From positions 1-64,000 of the forward strand of contig JAKSYS010000315.1 in NCBI GenBank assembly GCA_022925895.1: 64,000 nt of DNA, given 5' to 3'. Both the position numbers and the translations under genes were made by a program. Shown piece after piece: positions 30,306 to 39,227 of the stretch (within the stretch, counting starts at the first letter, position 1; every line of letters begins with the position of its first letter). The notes beneath the pieces were generated by a model. That model had not been told where the DNA came from and made no database searches. It was given only the letters and a program-made list of their open reading frames with translations. Source of the DNA: Fragilaria crotonensis (Eukaryota; Bacillariophyta; Fragilariophyceae; Fragilariales; Fragilariaceae).

Positions 30306-31346
30306 GGTGGCGACGGGTAATTGCTTCCGCTGTGGTGGCTTTGACGAGGAATGATTATTTGCTTAATGCATTTCCGGAAGTTGATGATCGCAGTCCATGT
30401 GGAATTGTGGAGTAGTGAAATTTTCTTGTCCAGACGGCCGCAAATTGTGTGGTTTGAAGGAGTCTGCATGATATGTATGATACTGGACATGCATGCGTAA
30501 TGCGTATACCTCGGAGATGCAAAAGATGTGTCAGATATATATATATATATAACACGTATGTTGGTATCAGGCAGCATTTAAGGTGATCACAAAATTGACG
30601 CTATAAAATCCTTAATTGTACGCCTACGACATAGTCCACATGTGGCCGAAAACCAAATACTAATGATGCTATGAATACGAAGTGCATAAAGCAAATACTT
30701 AAACTCACACATAAGACTCGTGATACACACGTTAAATGACTTGTCGTTATACAGCCGGCGCGTCATTTATTCGAAGGGATCCCTGTATCTTAATAGCATT
30801 ATCAGCAAAGCTAAGGAAGCGCAGCAGGATATGAAATGAGTTGAATGAGCATCCAACGATTCCCATGGACCGAAGCCGATTATTCCACTGCAGTTTGGTC
30901 GCAACTCGCCTGATCCAGTACTAGAGTGCGGTGGTACTACTTCTCCACACATAAACTGATTCACCGCTACAAGCGCTGGCTCAAATGAATCAATCTCTGT
31001 CGAAAAACCTTGGGGAGCTGGCTGGCACTTAGTCGGATAGACCTTATCTACAAGGGCGAAGGTTGAATGTAACGACGAACATGACATCCCCAGGCTTAGC
31101 AGTGTTCATCAGTGTATATGCATGATAATGATATCTTGTTAGTATAGCTTTTGCCCTCGAACAAATGCCATATAGAAGCGGGGGAACGCGAGGTGCGAGT
31201 CACTTTTACAGCGACATATGTCTACACATACGTGAATTTCGGTAGCCTCTAAAAGACCTAAAGGCTATTGTGTTACTGTTAGGCGCCTCTCTGGTCGATG
31301 GCAAATAGAAACATGGAAGTATATATTCATCACGAAAAAAGTCTAA
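30306..31346. other. Flank between GH99-like copies 2 and 3
   Basis: The first 130 bases match the promoter side of copy 1. It includes a (TA)n tract at about 30535-30550. Sequence at 30.77-31.2 kb is related to 27.1-27.6 kb. No gene seen. Confidence 0.45.
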
Positions 31347-33512
31347 CTAGTGAATATCATTAAGAGCATCCAGATAAAACCCCAATCCTGATGTACTCGC
31401 CCATTCCTGCGCCGACTCAACGGCGGTGCCTTCACCCCATTCGTTGAACGTAGTAATCAGCTGCCAGTCTTCCTGGCTGTTGACCATCTTCAGAACATTA
31501 TCGCGCCAACTCTGTTCGCTCAATCTTGCTAAGGTTGGAGAATCTTTGTCTGCTCTCCAGAAGCCAGGTGACACAGTGAACGAATAACCTGGTTTGCTGA
31601 CAACAGCAGCAGCAGGACCGTACTGATGCCAGTGATCTGGCTGGACGGGGCAATCTTGGTGTCCCACAAAAAGTTTAAGGACGACGTACCATTCGCCGTT
31701 GCTGGCACTCTTCCAACGAGAAGCCACCTCACATGCACCTTCATTGTAAACAAAAATTACTGGACGACCATCAATGTGACTCCATGCATCATGCCAAGCG
31801 TACCATTTTTTGAGATAGTCAAGATCGGCGCGGATTTGTGCAACCGACGGATTTGTAAATAGTTCCTGCTCGTGGTAGACTGCCCATTTGACATTGGTGC
31901 CGCGCGACTTGTCCAGCAAATTGGTTATACGTGCTCGTTCGAGTTGCTGATCAGGACCCCACCAAGATGCAATCGCCAAATCAACATGGGCGTAATCAAG
32001 GGCACCAACATGAGCTGCCTGTACGGCAGGGTAGCCAATGCTGTATTTTCCGAGGGTTGGTCGATAGAAAACGGGCTTTCCGTTAACACTCCAAGTCTCC
32101 GGATACCAAGGGTAGTAGAACGCACCACGAACTGGAAACACCAAGTTCGCAGACGACGGTCCTGAATACTGACCCCGAGGCTGTCCAGCCAGCCAGAGTG
32201 CCGAACTTCTGCTCACTATAGCAACTTGCCCTCCGTCGTCCAAAATCAAAACAGCACCAGGATTGTTGCCGGTATGGGATTGCCAGTTGACCTGTTTATC
32301 TGTGCGCTTTGTCACCATATTTCCGTCACTCTGCATGAAGCAGTTAGCCGCATCATTCATTCCAGCGCGCCAGATCACTTCGTTGTTGCTGGAACGCACC
32401 AACTGCAAGTCGCCGTTCTGGTACAAACCGAATTGGTATTGTCCCGATGGAGACGAGACGACACGGCCTATAGTCATGGATGCGCTTGAGGACAACACAA
32501 CGGAAAACGGGAACGACCGAGCAACTGGTGCTAGTGTAGATAATGCAGTGGGCCTGCGTGTAGGTCCTGGAGTACGTCCTGGAGTGGGCTTGGAAGTAGG
32601 CTGATGAGTCGGACGGGGAGTCGGTCCTGGTGTCGGCTTAGAAGTAGGCTGACGAGTCGGACTGCGAGTAGGTCCTGGTGAAGGCTTTCGAGTAGGTTGA
32701 CGCGTCGGACCGGTCGTAGGTCGTGGTGTAAGTCTTGGAGTCGGCTGACGAGTCGGACTACGAGTAGGTCCTAGGGTGGGTTTGTAAGTTGGTTGAAGTG
32801 TCGAACCTCGAGTTGGTCCCATTGTTGGGAATCCTGAACGATTTAGCGTCGGCACTGAAGTAGTGGGGGGTGACGAAGGTTGAACACCAGTTCGACGGGT
32901 CGGAGCAGGTACACGCCCCTTCATCGACGTTGCAAGCGTTCGAACCGTAGAGGCCACAGCGCTCGTCGGGTGAAACAACTGTGGAGGTGGGACAGTGGGA
33001 ATATCATAAGGCCCGCTTGACGTCGGTGAGAGTCCCAACTGCTGGCTGCGCAGAGCAATCCAATCAATGCATGGCCCGCGACTAAGACCGGCAGTTAGAC
33101 GAATTGTGTGACGACCCGACATGGTCGGAATGACAATCGACTCACGGCTCCATGTCATCCAATCCTTCGTCTTGTTCATCTTTAGGGTATCAATCAGTTT
33201 CCCATCAATCATCACGTCGACGGGATAGTCGGATTTTCCAGCGGAGTAACTTACAACTAATTCCACCACATTTGTAGGTTCATCAATCGCGAACTCAATC
33301 CACGATCCGTGAGCCTCAAAGTCGACAAAAGTAGCACCCTTCACATCACTTCCTCCATTGCGAAGCTTGCATTGATTCGACCTAGCAGCGGCGGCACTGT
33401 AGTACGTAGCAGTCGCATTGCGGTGGAAATTCGCGGCAGATGATGGCACGAGCACGGTGGCAACAATTCCGAAGGAAAAGAGTACATGGACCATGGTCGA
33501 CAATCTCTTCAT
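31347..33512 (-). CDS. Secreted CBM + PT linker + B-lectin + GH99-like protein
   Basis: 721 residues from ATG 33512; an ATG six codons on (MVHVLFSFGIVATVLV) would also begin a signal peptide. Order: signal peptide; a CBM6/35-like beta-sandwich of about 130 residues with VDFEAHGSWIEFAI, VVELVVSYSAG, SGRHTIRLTAG and CIDWIAL; a linker of about 130 residues rich in PT units (QPTYKPTLGPTRSPTRQP); a B-lectin domain with FGLYQNGDLQLVRSSNNEV and FMQSDGNM; a GH99-like domain with GAFYYPWYPETW, AIASWWGPDQQ, RPVIFVYNEGACE and ITTFNEWGEGTAVE. PT linkers are typical of diatom surface and wall proteins and are probably O-glycosylated. It is related to the two neighbouring copies but much more diverged, so it is an older duplicate or the fused ancestor. 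Confidence 0.85.
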   Translation of the reverse strand: MKRLSTMVHVLFSFGIVATVLVPSSAANFHRNATATYYSAAAARSNQCKLRNGGSDVKGATFVDFEAHGSWIEFAIDEPTNVVELVVSYSAGKSDYPVDVMIDGKLIDTLKMNKTKDWMTWSRESIVIPTMSGRHTIRLTAGLSRGPCIDWIALRSQQLGLSPTSSGPYDIPTVPPPQLFHPTSAVASTVRTLATSMKGRVPAPTRRTGVQPSSPPTTSVPTLNRSGFPTMGPTRGSTLQPTYKPTLGPTRSPTRQPTPRLTPRPTTGPTRQPTRKPSPGPTRSPTRQPTSKPTPGPTPRPTHQPTSKPTPGRTPGPTRRPTALSTLAPVARSFPFSVVLSSSASMTIGRVVSSPSGQYQFGLYQNGDLQLVRSSNNEVIWRAGMNDAANCFMQSDGNMVTKRTDKQVNWQSHTGNNPGAVLILDDGGQVAIVSRSSALWLAGQPRGQYSGPSSANLVFPVRGAFYYPWYPETWSVNGKPVFYRPTLGKYSIGYPAVQAAHVGALDYAHVDLAIASWWGPDQQLERARITNLLDKSRGTNVKWAVYHEQELFTNPSVAQIRADLDYLKKWYAWHDAWSHIDGRPVIFVYNEGACEVASRWKSASNGEWYVVLKLFVGHQDCPVQPDHWHQYGPAAAVVSKPGYSFTVSPGFWRADKDSPTLARLSEQSWRDNVLKMVNSQEDWQLITTFNEWGEGTAVESAQEWASTSGLGFYLDALNDIH
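32540..32830 (-). repeat. Coding PT-rich short tandem repeat
   Basis: Degenerate units encoding RxPTxxPTxGPT, seen on the + strand as repeated CGACTCGTAGG/GGTCC words. It forms the flexible linker of the third GH99-like protein. Such arrays are prone to length change. Confidence 0.7.
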
Positions 33513-34367
33513 TTGCAAGCAATCCTCTGTATTCGAAACCAATATTGTCCGATTTGTGAGAGTGTTAGTAACCTTTCATTGATCAACTTAGTCTTTCCGC
33601 GACTGACCCGATCAACTTTCGACCTCAACTCTTCAAAAGGGCGTATCATTTTTGGCAATGAAATAAGTGCATCACATGGGATGCGAAAAGATTGTTTCGA
33701 AATTAGAAATAGTCTCTAGCAAAGCCTCATAAACAGCGTTGGCGATGCCGTCAAAAAATGATGTGACGGGAATTCGATTCTTGTCAGTCACATGTCACTG
33801 TATCACATAGCAGGATTGACACGAAATTTACAACCCCGGAACCCACAAAACGTCGATGGAGAGCAAGCCACTTATAACTTATTCCATCCACACCTTTGCA
33901 CATGCCACCGAATTTTCGAATTGAGGTGCTGCTCGCGCGAGAGACCACACAGCGTCCAGTGACTCAAGAGCACCACGTTGAATACGTAACAAGTCCGCCA
34001 CTGAAGTATAGGTCAATGTCGGAGAATTCAGGGGTTACCAGAAAGTGGGACTTTCCAGTGATCTGACCGCGGAGTTTCCAAATGTGGCCAAGAGGCGAGT
34101 CCGACAATCGCTGGGGGATCAACTACGAGGGCATTTTTGTGCTTGTTGTCGCAACTTAGCAGCGGAAGGAAAATCCTTCACAAGACCGATTCCCAGGTAT
34201 GCTGACGTATCACTGTAGTGCGTTCAACAGTGCTGGCTTTCACACCAGGGAGAAGCAGAACCCTCAGCAGCCCCAACCGGTAGGCGATTCGGTTCCGTCA
34301 AGTAGCCACATTCTCTCCCAAGGGAAATACTGATATCGAAAAAAGGCAATAGGGCTATTACCAGAAC
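33513..34367. other. Promoter side of the CBM-GH99 gene, no gene seen
   Basis: 855 bp between the GH99-like start and the 3' end of the next leftward gene. No convincing frame or RNA. Confidence 0.4.
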
Positions 34368-34970
34368 TTAGAATCCAAATGTAGCGCCATTGATCATCTC
34401 CTTGGTTCGCCAGGAGCCTTGCAAGCCCCACGCCACATTGATGGCACAGACAAGAATCTCAAACAACAGTGCATTTTCCGTAGGACCTTGGTAATTCAGT
34501 TCCGAGGCAAAGGACATGACTTCATAGCCGATTACGTATCGGCATATGCAAGTGACGAATAAGGTCAGGAGAGCTACCAGGGCAGGGACACGTGGATTGG
34601 CGGGAAGGTATCTTGCGAGTGTGAATCCGGCGGCTAGGGACGCAAACGTGGCGAATGCCAAAAGAAAGGTTTGATCGGCAGCTGCAAACAGTCCAACCAA
34701 CAACATATAGCCATGGAGATGACTCATGACTTCATCGTTGTAGAAGAAATTGCATTGACCTGGTTTTTGATCGCGTGGTGTAGATAGCAGCCGGTAAACG
34801 AATGTTTGGGGAGGGCTGTCCTCGACAGGTTCGTTGCCAGACGCTGGCTTGCTGAGTGGCAAGCAATCATCCCAATTTCGGGTTCGACGCACCGAAACTG
34901 TCACTGGCCTCAACAAAGATGTGATTGGAACCCACGATGAGACTGTAAGGAGGGCAACAAACCAACGCAT
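34368..34970 (-). CDS. Putative plastid membrane protein, unknown function
   Basis: 200 residues from ATG 34970. MRWFVALLTVSSWVPITSLLRP looks like a signal peptide ending in a weak plastid-entry motif. Then a soluble stretch with FVYRLLSTPRDQKPGQCNFF and four hydrophobic segments (GYMLLVGLFAAADQTFLLAF, FASLAAGFTLARYL, VPALVALLTLFVTCICRYVI, LLFEILVCAINVAWGL). An in-frame ATG at 35051 would add 27 residues. I do not recognise the family. Confidence 0.55.
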   Translation of the reverse strand: MRWFVALLTVSSWVPITSLLRPVTVSVRRTRNWDDCLPLSKPASGNEPVEDSPPQTFVYRLLSTPRDQKPGQCNFFYNDEVMSHLHGYMLLVGLFAAADQTFLLAFATFASLAAGFTLARYLPANPRVPALVALLTLFVTCICRYVIGYEVMSFASELNYQGPTENALLFEILVCAINVAWGLQGSWRTKEMINGATFGF

Positions 34971-35326
34971 GACCACAACGAGGTTCACAGAGATGATACG
35001 ATGCAGATACTTCGAACGGCAACAACCCCCTGTTGGTGGTTCCACTAACATGCGACGGAGGTCGCGATTCCGAAAACCCAACTGGTTGGAGTACTACCAG
35101 TACTTAGCGGTTACGTCAAAAGATGCTTAATATGTGATACACATATATAGGAGTATTATACTGTTAGGGGTTAGGGGTTAGGATGCTACTGTACATGTAC
35201 CAGTACCATGTACCAGTACCATGTTCATATGCAGGACCCCATATGATTGAGACGAGACGACTTGGTCGCCGCCATTCCAAGTATTGATCAGATTAGCATT
35301 CGATCAACATCAACAACATCATCATC
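34971..35326. other. Divergent intergenic gap
   Basis: Holds the promoters of the membrane protein and the CWF19-like gene. It includes a TTAGGGG-type repeat and CCAGTACCATGTA words repeated at 35199-35222. Confidence 0.45.
35163..35182 (+). repeat. Short telomere-like repeat
   Basis: Nearly three units of TTAGGGG in a row, close to the TTAGGG telomere repeat of many eukaryotes. Too short to be a telomere; possibly a relic of double-strand-break repair. Confidence 0.6.
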
Positions 35327-36634
35327 ATGCTTTCGGGAATCAAGGTGGGCAAGAAGAAAAGCAAGAGACCGCGGGTTGATGTACCGAATGCGTTACAGTC
35401 ACAGGTGTCTGATCCATCCAATCGAGATGCCGCGGCGGCCCTGCGAGCTCAAATCTCGTCTGGTGGGCCCTTGTCGTCGTTGTTGCGGAGTGACACGGAG
35501 GAGCGGAACCATGAAAGACATCCAAGACAAACAGGAAGAATAACAAATCAGGATGAAGATAATGACAACGTTGTTGTCCTAACAGGAAAGGCGGTAATGT
35601 CATCAAGCCGACCTGAATATCAGAAGGAAGATTTTCGATCAGGGGCTCGAAAGGGAAAGGTGAAACGCAAGGCTGTAGATACTATCGGGACGACACACGA
35701 CGAGGCAACCATGTCCATTCAAGACATGCTGCGGGAAGAAAAGGAACAGGATCATTCCATGGATGAAATTTACGCTCGCAATGTGGCTCGCATGGGTTCG
35801 CGCTTCAAAGGCACAGAGTTGAAGGCAGGGAGTTCGGCGGGGGCGGATGAAGAGGACTTTGTGGATGTCAAAATATTTCAACAACAAAATCTCACCAAAG
35901 TTGCTGTGGCACAGCGTGAATCTTCACGGCAACTTGCAAGACACGACAGGCAGAGTGCCATTGCGGCGAAATGTTGGTGGTGGATGGAGAGTCCGACATT
36001 TCGGAAGCATATGCTGATTGCCTTGGGAAATCACGTGTCACTGGTAATGGCACCTTCGCATCTATCACTCTTTCCAGGGAATTGCTTCTACATAGTTCCA
36101 CTCCAGCACGCGGATTCTCTGGTGAGATGCGATGACGACACTTGGAACGAAATACATAAGTTCCAAACCTCCCTTCGAACTCTATTTGGGAGGGAAGAGA
36201 AGGATGTCATCTTCACTGAAACGGTACTGGGCACTAAGGCATTTTGGCAGACGCGCTTAACTGCTACCCCTATACCTCGTAAACAAAACGACGCACCAAT
36301 GTACTTCAAACAGGCCATGTTGGAGCAGGCTGAAGAATGCGGAACTCACAACAAGGTGTTGTCGACTCGAGGAAAAGGGTTCCGTCGAACGATTCCAGCA
36401 AATTTCAACTATTTTCATGTCGAATGGGATACCAACGATGGATTTGCTCAAATCATTGAGACAAATGACTTCCCGGCAGACTTTGGTGTCGACACATTAG
36501 CAGGGATGCTGCAGATGGATTCTGTTCGATTCCGACGAACGCAGCGGCAGTCGTTTGAAGAGGAGAAGAAAATGGTCTTAACTTTCCTTGAGAAGTGGAA
36601 GACTGTGGATTGGACACTTGAGTTAGAGGGTTAA
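35327..36634 (+). CDS. CWF19-like splicing factor (CwfJ C-terminal domains)
   Basis: 435 residues. Nuclear protein linked to late spliceosomes and intron-lariat turnover. A charged, lysine/arginine-rich N-terminus (KVGKKKSKRPRV) and a coiled helical part (MSIQDMLREEKEQDHSMDEI, typical of Cwf19) precede CwfJ_C_1 at about residues 215-335: MLIALGNHVSLVMAPSHL, IVPLQHADSLV, DDDTWNEIHKFQ, KDVIFTETV, then YFKQAMLEQAEE. CwfJ_C_2 follows: FRRTIPANFNYFHVEWDTND, GFAQIIE, FGVDTLAGML and a final FLEKWKTVDWTLELEG. It is shorter than most homologues because of a compact N-terminus. Intronless; the ATG at 35327 lies after a CATCATCAT run. Confidence 0.92.
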   Translation: MLSGIKVGKKKSKRPRVDVPNALQSQVSDPSNRDAAAALRAQISSGGPLSSLLRSDTEERNHERHPRQTGRITNQDEDNDNVVVLTGKAVMSSSRPEYQKEDFRSGARKGKVKRKAVDTIGTTHDEATMSIQDMLREEKEQDHSMDEIYARNVARMGSRFKGTELKAGSSAGADEEDFVDVKIFQQQNLTKVAVAQRESSRQLARHDRQSAIAAKCWWWMESPTFRKHMLIALGNHVSLVMAPSHLSLFPGNCFYIVPLQHADSLVRCDDDTWNEIHKFQTSLRTLFGREEKDVIFTETVLGTKAFWQTRLTATPIPRKQNDAPMYFKQAMLEQAEECGTHNKVLSTRGKGFRRTIPANFNYFHVEWDTNDGFAQIIETNDFPADFGVDTLAGMLQMDSVRFRRTQRQSFEEEKKMVLTFLEKWKTVDWTLELEG

Positions 36635-38761
36635 CCGATACTCCTAAGATCTTGCCCAACGGTAGATGAGACCTTCGTCCATGGGGAAGAACTTGTCTTG
36701 ATTCAAACCTTGACTCATTTCTTGCCGATGTGAATTCCTCAATCGTTCATGTCTATAGCGCGTCAAGTTCGGCAATCGTTGCTTTGATGACACCTTTAAT
36801 GTTGTATCCAGCAGTTTCCGCTGCAAACCAAAACAATTGGGACGATTGGATTTTGGTTGTCGAATGGACACCATAGGAAACTGCTTTTCAAGGCTTTATT
36901 TGCAACTTGGATGAACTGAAAACCAATGAAAATTGCCACAGTCCAAAGAAATGGTCAAAATTGTCAAGTATGTGGTGCGTTGGGCATCAGAGTCTGCCCA
37001 GATCAGACAATTTTTTGTGAGCTTGTCCATAGTGCTTTCCAAATAATGACGACTGTTTAATGAGTGGGTGGGACAGCAGCAATCATTGCCACTGCTAAAG
37101 GTTGAAGGAAAACAAATAATGAAGCAACTAGTAGTGTCGGGGAGCATCGCAACTTGGGACTCCAACAGTGACTTCAAAAAGCACTTGGACGTCCTGCAAC
37201 CAACGAAGGAGGTAACACCCACTTGAGGATGCTGCCTGTCAAAAGGGAGCTCATATTCATGACGAAAGGAGCATCTAATGGAGACCCAAACATGGAATCA
37301 TACCTAACAACAATGACCTTGAAAGTCGCAACATTTCAACAGCTCTGAAAAATAGCCATTCATCCATGTATTACATTAGATTCTGGCATCCTAATCGAAA
37401 TCCTCATTCTTTGTTTTTCTATTGGTAAATCAGCCTCCATTATCTTTCTTGGTAAAGAAGTACCTAGTCAGGTACTCTACCTGCCAACACTTGGGCATAT
37501 TGTACCATCTTGTCTTCTCAAGAAACAAAGAAACAAAATTACCCACAACATAACACATGAATAAATCTCCTTCCATGATTTTGGTCTCCAAGAAGAACCA
37601 GGTTGGAAATGGGATTTGTAGGAAAAAGGTCCAGGCATGTGCAATTTCTAATGCAAAATGCTCCTGCATTGCCAGTGTCACATATACGTGCCCGTCTTCT
37701 GTTTTCAACCTGAGAATGACAACAGAGGGAAAACTAAATGATGTGATCTTTCAAACATGGTGGAAACATCTTTGTGAGACAGAGGGAGTAATCAGCATCC
37801 ATCACTATGTCAATACTCAGCATCAGTCCTGAAGCATCAAAGGTTGTATTCATGCATCTGTTCATCACCAGCACCACTGTTAACTCCTGGTAAACAGTAG
37901 GGACAACCGTTTGCTGCACAGGACGCATGTTACTAGTAGTACTAGCATATTATGACACTTCAAGAGGGAGAACAAATGTTTCTGAAGGCTGCTAGTGAAT
38001 TTGGGCTTGCGTCATCACTCAGACAACTAGTACTTGGAAACATGTGAAGGGATGCTGAACATGCTCTCTTCAGCCTTTTGTCACCTGACTGCTGTCTTAA
38101 TGATGTGGTGACTAGTATGATGACTCCTCCTGTTGTGCTGCTGGTGTTGTCAGTCATTGGGTCTTATCCTGGATGATGTCAGCTTTGACCTACTTCAATC
38201 CTGCCTGCCCAACCAGCATCAACAGTGAAGCAATACTAGTGAGATGAGATGGACTAGATTATAGTCATAGTCATATCTATCATTTACTTTCAATTGCTTT
38301 CTGTCGTAGGGAAGGTGCATTGGTGGATCTGTGGTGATGAGGGTGGTGGTGTACTGTGAGGAAAGCAAACAAGGAGTTTAGTTGAGTATAGTAGTAATTG
38401 TAAGAATAGTAAGGCCCAAAAGTGACCCTGACAACCTGCACATCAGCATTCATTGCCTAATGCTGTCCACTGTCCAGTGTCTACGGTTATAAAGCTTTTA
38501 CACCTCCCTTTGCAAGTCGGGAGGGGCTTTGCTTTAAAGCTTCATCGGGGTTGACAGAACTGCAGGGGCTCACTCGGTTGAGACCTTCGACCCCTAGACC
38601 GTCTCTTGATCAAGGATAACAAGCATACTGTAAACCTGCTCGTATAGGTACTTGCAGTGTTGAACATGTGCTATTGTTAGTGAAATTGTACCCAGAACCT
38701 CATAGCTAATGTGGGACAGCGTAGTGCGTGGTACAGTACCAGGTAAGTTACTGGCACCAGT
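36635..38761. other. 2.1-kb AT-rich gap, no gene assigned
   Basis: Only short frames. Some leftward frames between 36.6 and 37.7 kb have a faintly protein-like composition, as a long-decayed gene might, but I can assign no family. At 38486-38545 there is an imperfect hairpin around AAAGCTT/CTCCC...GGGAG. No tRNA or rRNA seen. Confidence 0.4.
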
Positions 38762-38783
38762 CATACCAATAGCGACCAGAGGC
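38762..38783 (+). repeat. Left terminal inverted repeat (candidate)
   Basis: CATACCAATAGCGACCAG then AGGC; 20 of 22 bases match the reverse complement of 44070-44091. Confidence 0.6.
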
Positions 38784-38866
38784 GGTTTTTGTAGAATTGC
38801 GCGCTCTGTAACGGTCGCGAACACCTCTAAGTAAAAAAGATTGTATGTAACTAGACTTGCGAATGG

Positions 38867-38974
38867 TTTTGCACCCAGATGAGTTGACTACCTGAGAATT
38901 TACATGGTGCATCCTTGATTGGTAAGGATCCCCCACCTAAATTTTGAGGTAGTCAACTTGTCTGGGTGCAAAAG
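38867..38974. repeat. 108-base imperfect palindrome / hairpin
   Basis: Left arm TTTTGCACCCAGA..GAGTTGACTACCT pairs with right arm AGGTAGTCAACTTG..TCTGGGTGCAAAA; only a few mismatches over about 35 pairs. The centre contains a smaller stem ATCCTT...AAGGAT. It could be a subterminal transposase-binding structure, a nested MITE or a small-RNA hairpin. Confidence 0.75.
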
Positions 38975-39227
38975 TAGGTTTTAGGCTTCAAGTGGTTAGG
39001 TCATAATATTCCGACGAAAATGTCCGGCTCAAAACCTGATAGAGTCGTGCAATCAACGTGAAGGTCATTCCATAATTTTCACGGTTGGAGTAAAAAGATC
39101 TCGTCGCTTCCGCATCATCCCTCGGACGAGGTCATTGAATTTGAAGTGTGTGATCTCCTCCCCACTCGCATCCTGCGCCTATTATAATTCCATCCTGACT
39201 TCTCAGCAATCGGCAGACGAAACAGGA

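Larger units (their letters stand above)
28050..31240. repeat. Segmental duplication, copy B
   Basis: Partner of the block at 23.29-27.66 kb. The TTL gene is reduced to a remnant, while the GH99-like gene is intact. The distal flank is more diverged than the GH99 coding part, which suggests selection or gene conversion on the gene. Confidence 0.75.

Noticed and set aside
36640-37710. Possible decayed piggyBac-like or other transposase on the minus strand
   Set aside because: Frames are short and no diagnostic motif could be found.
38500-38600. tRNA-like T-loop near TTCGACCCC
   Set aside because: No acceptor or anticodon stem can be paired to make a cloverleaf.
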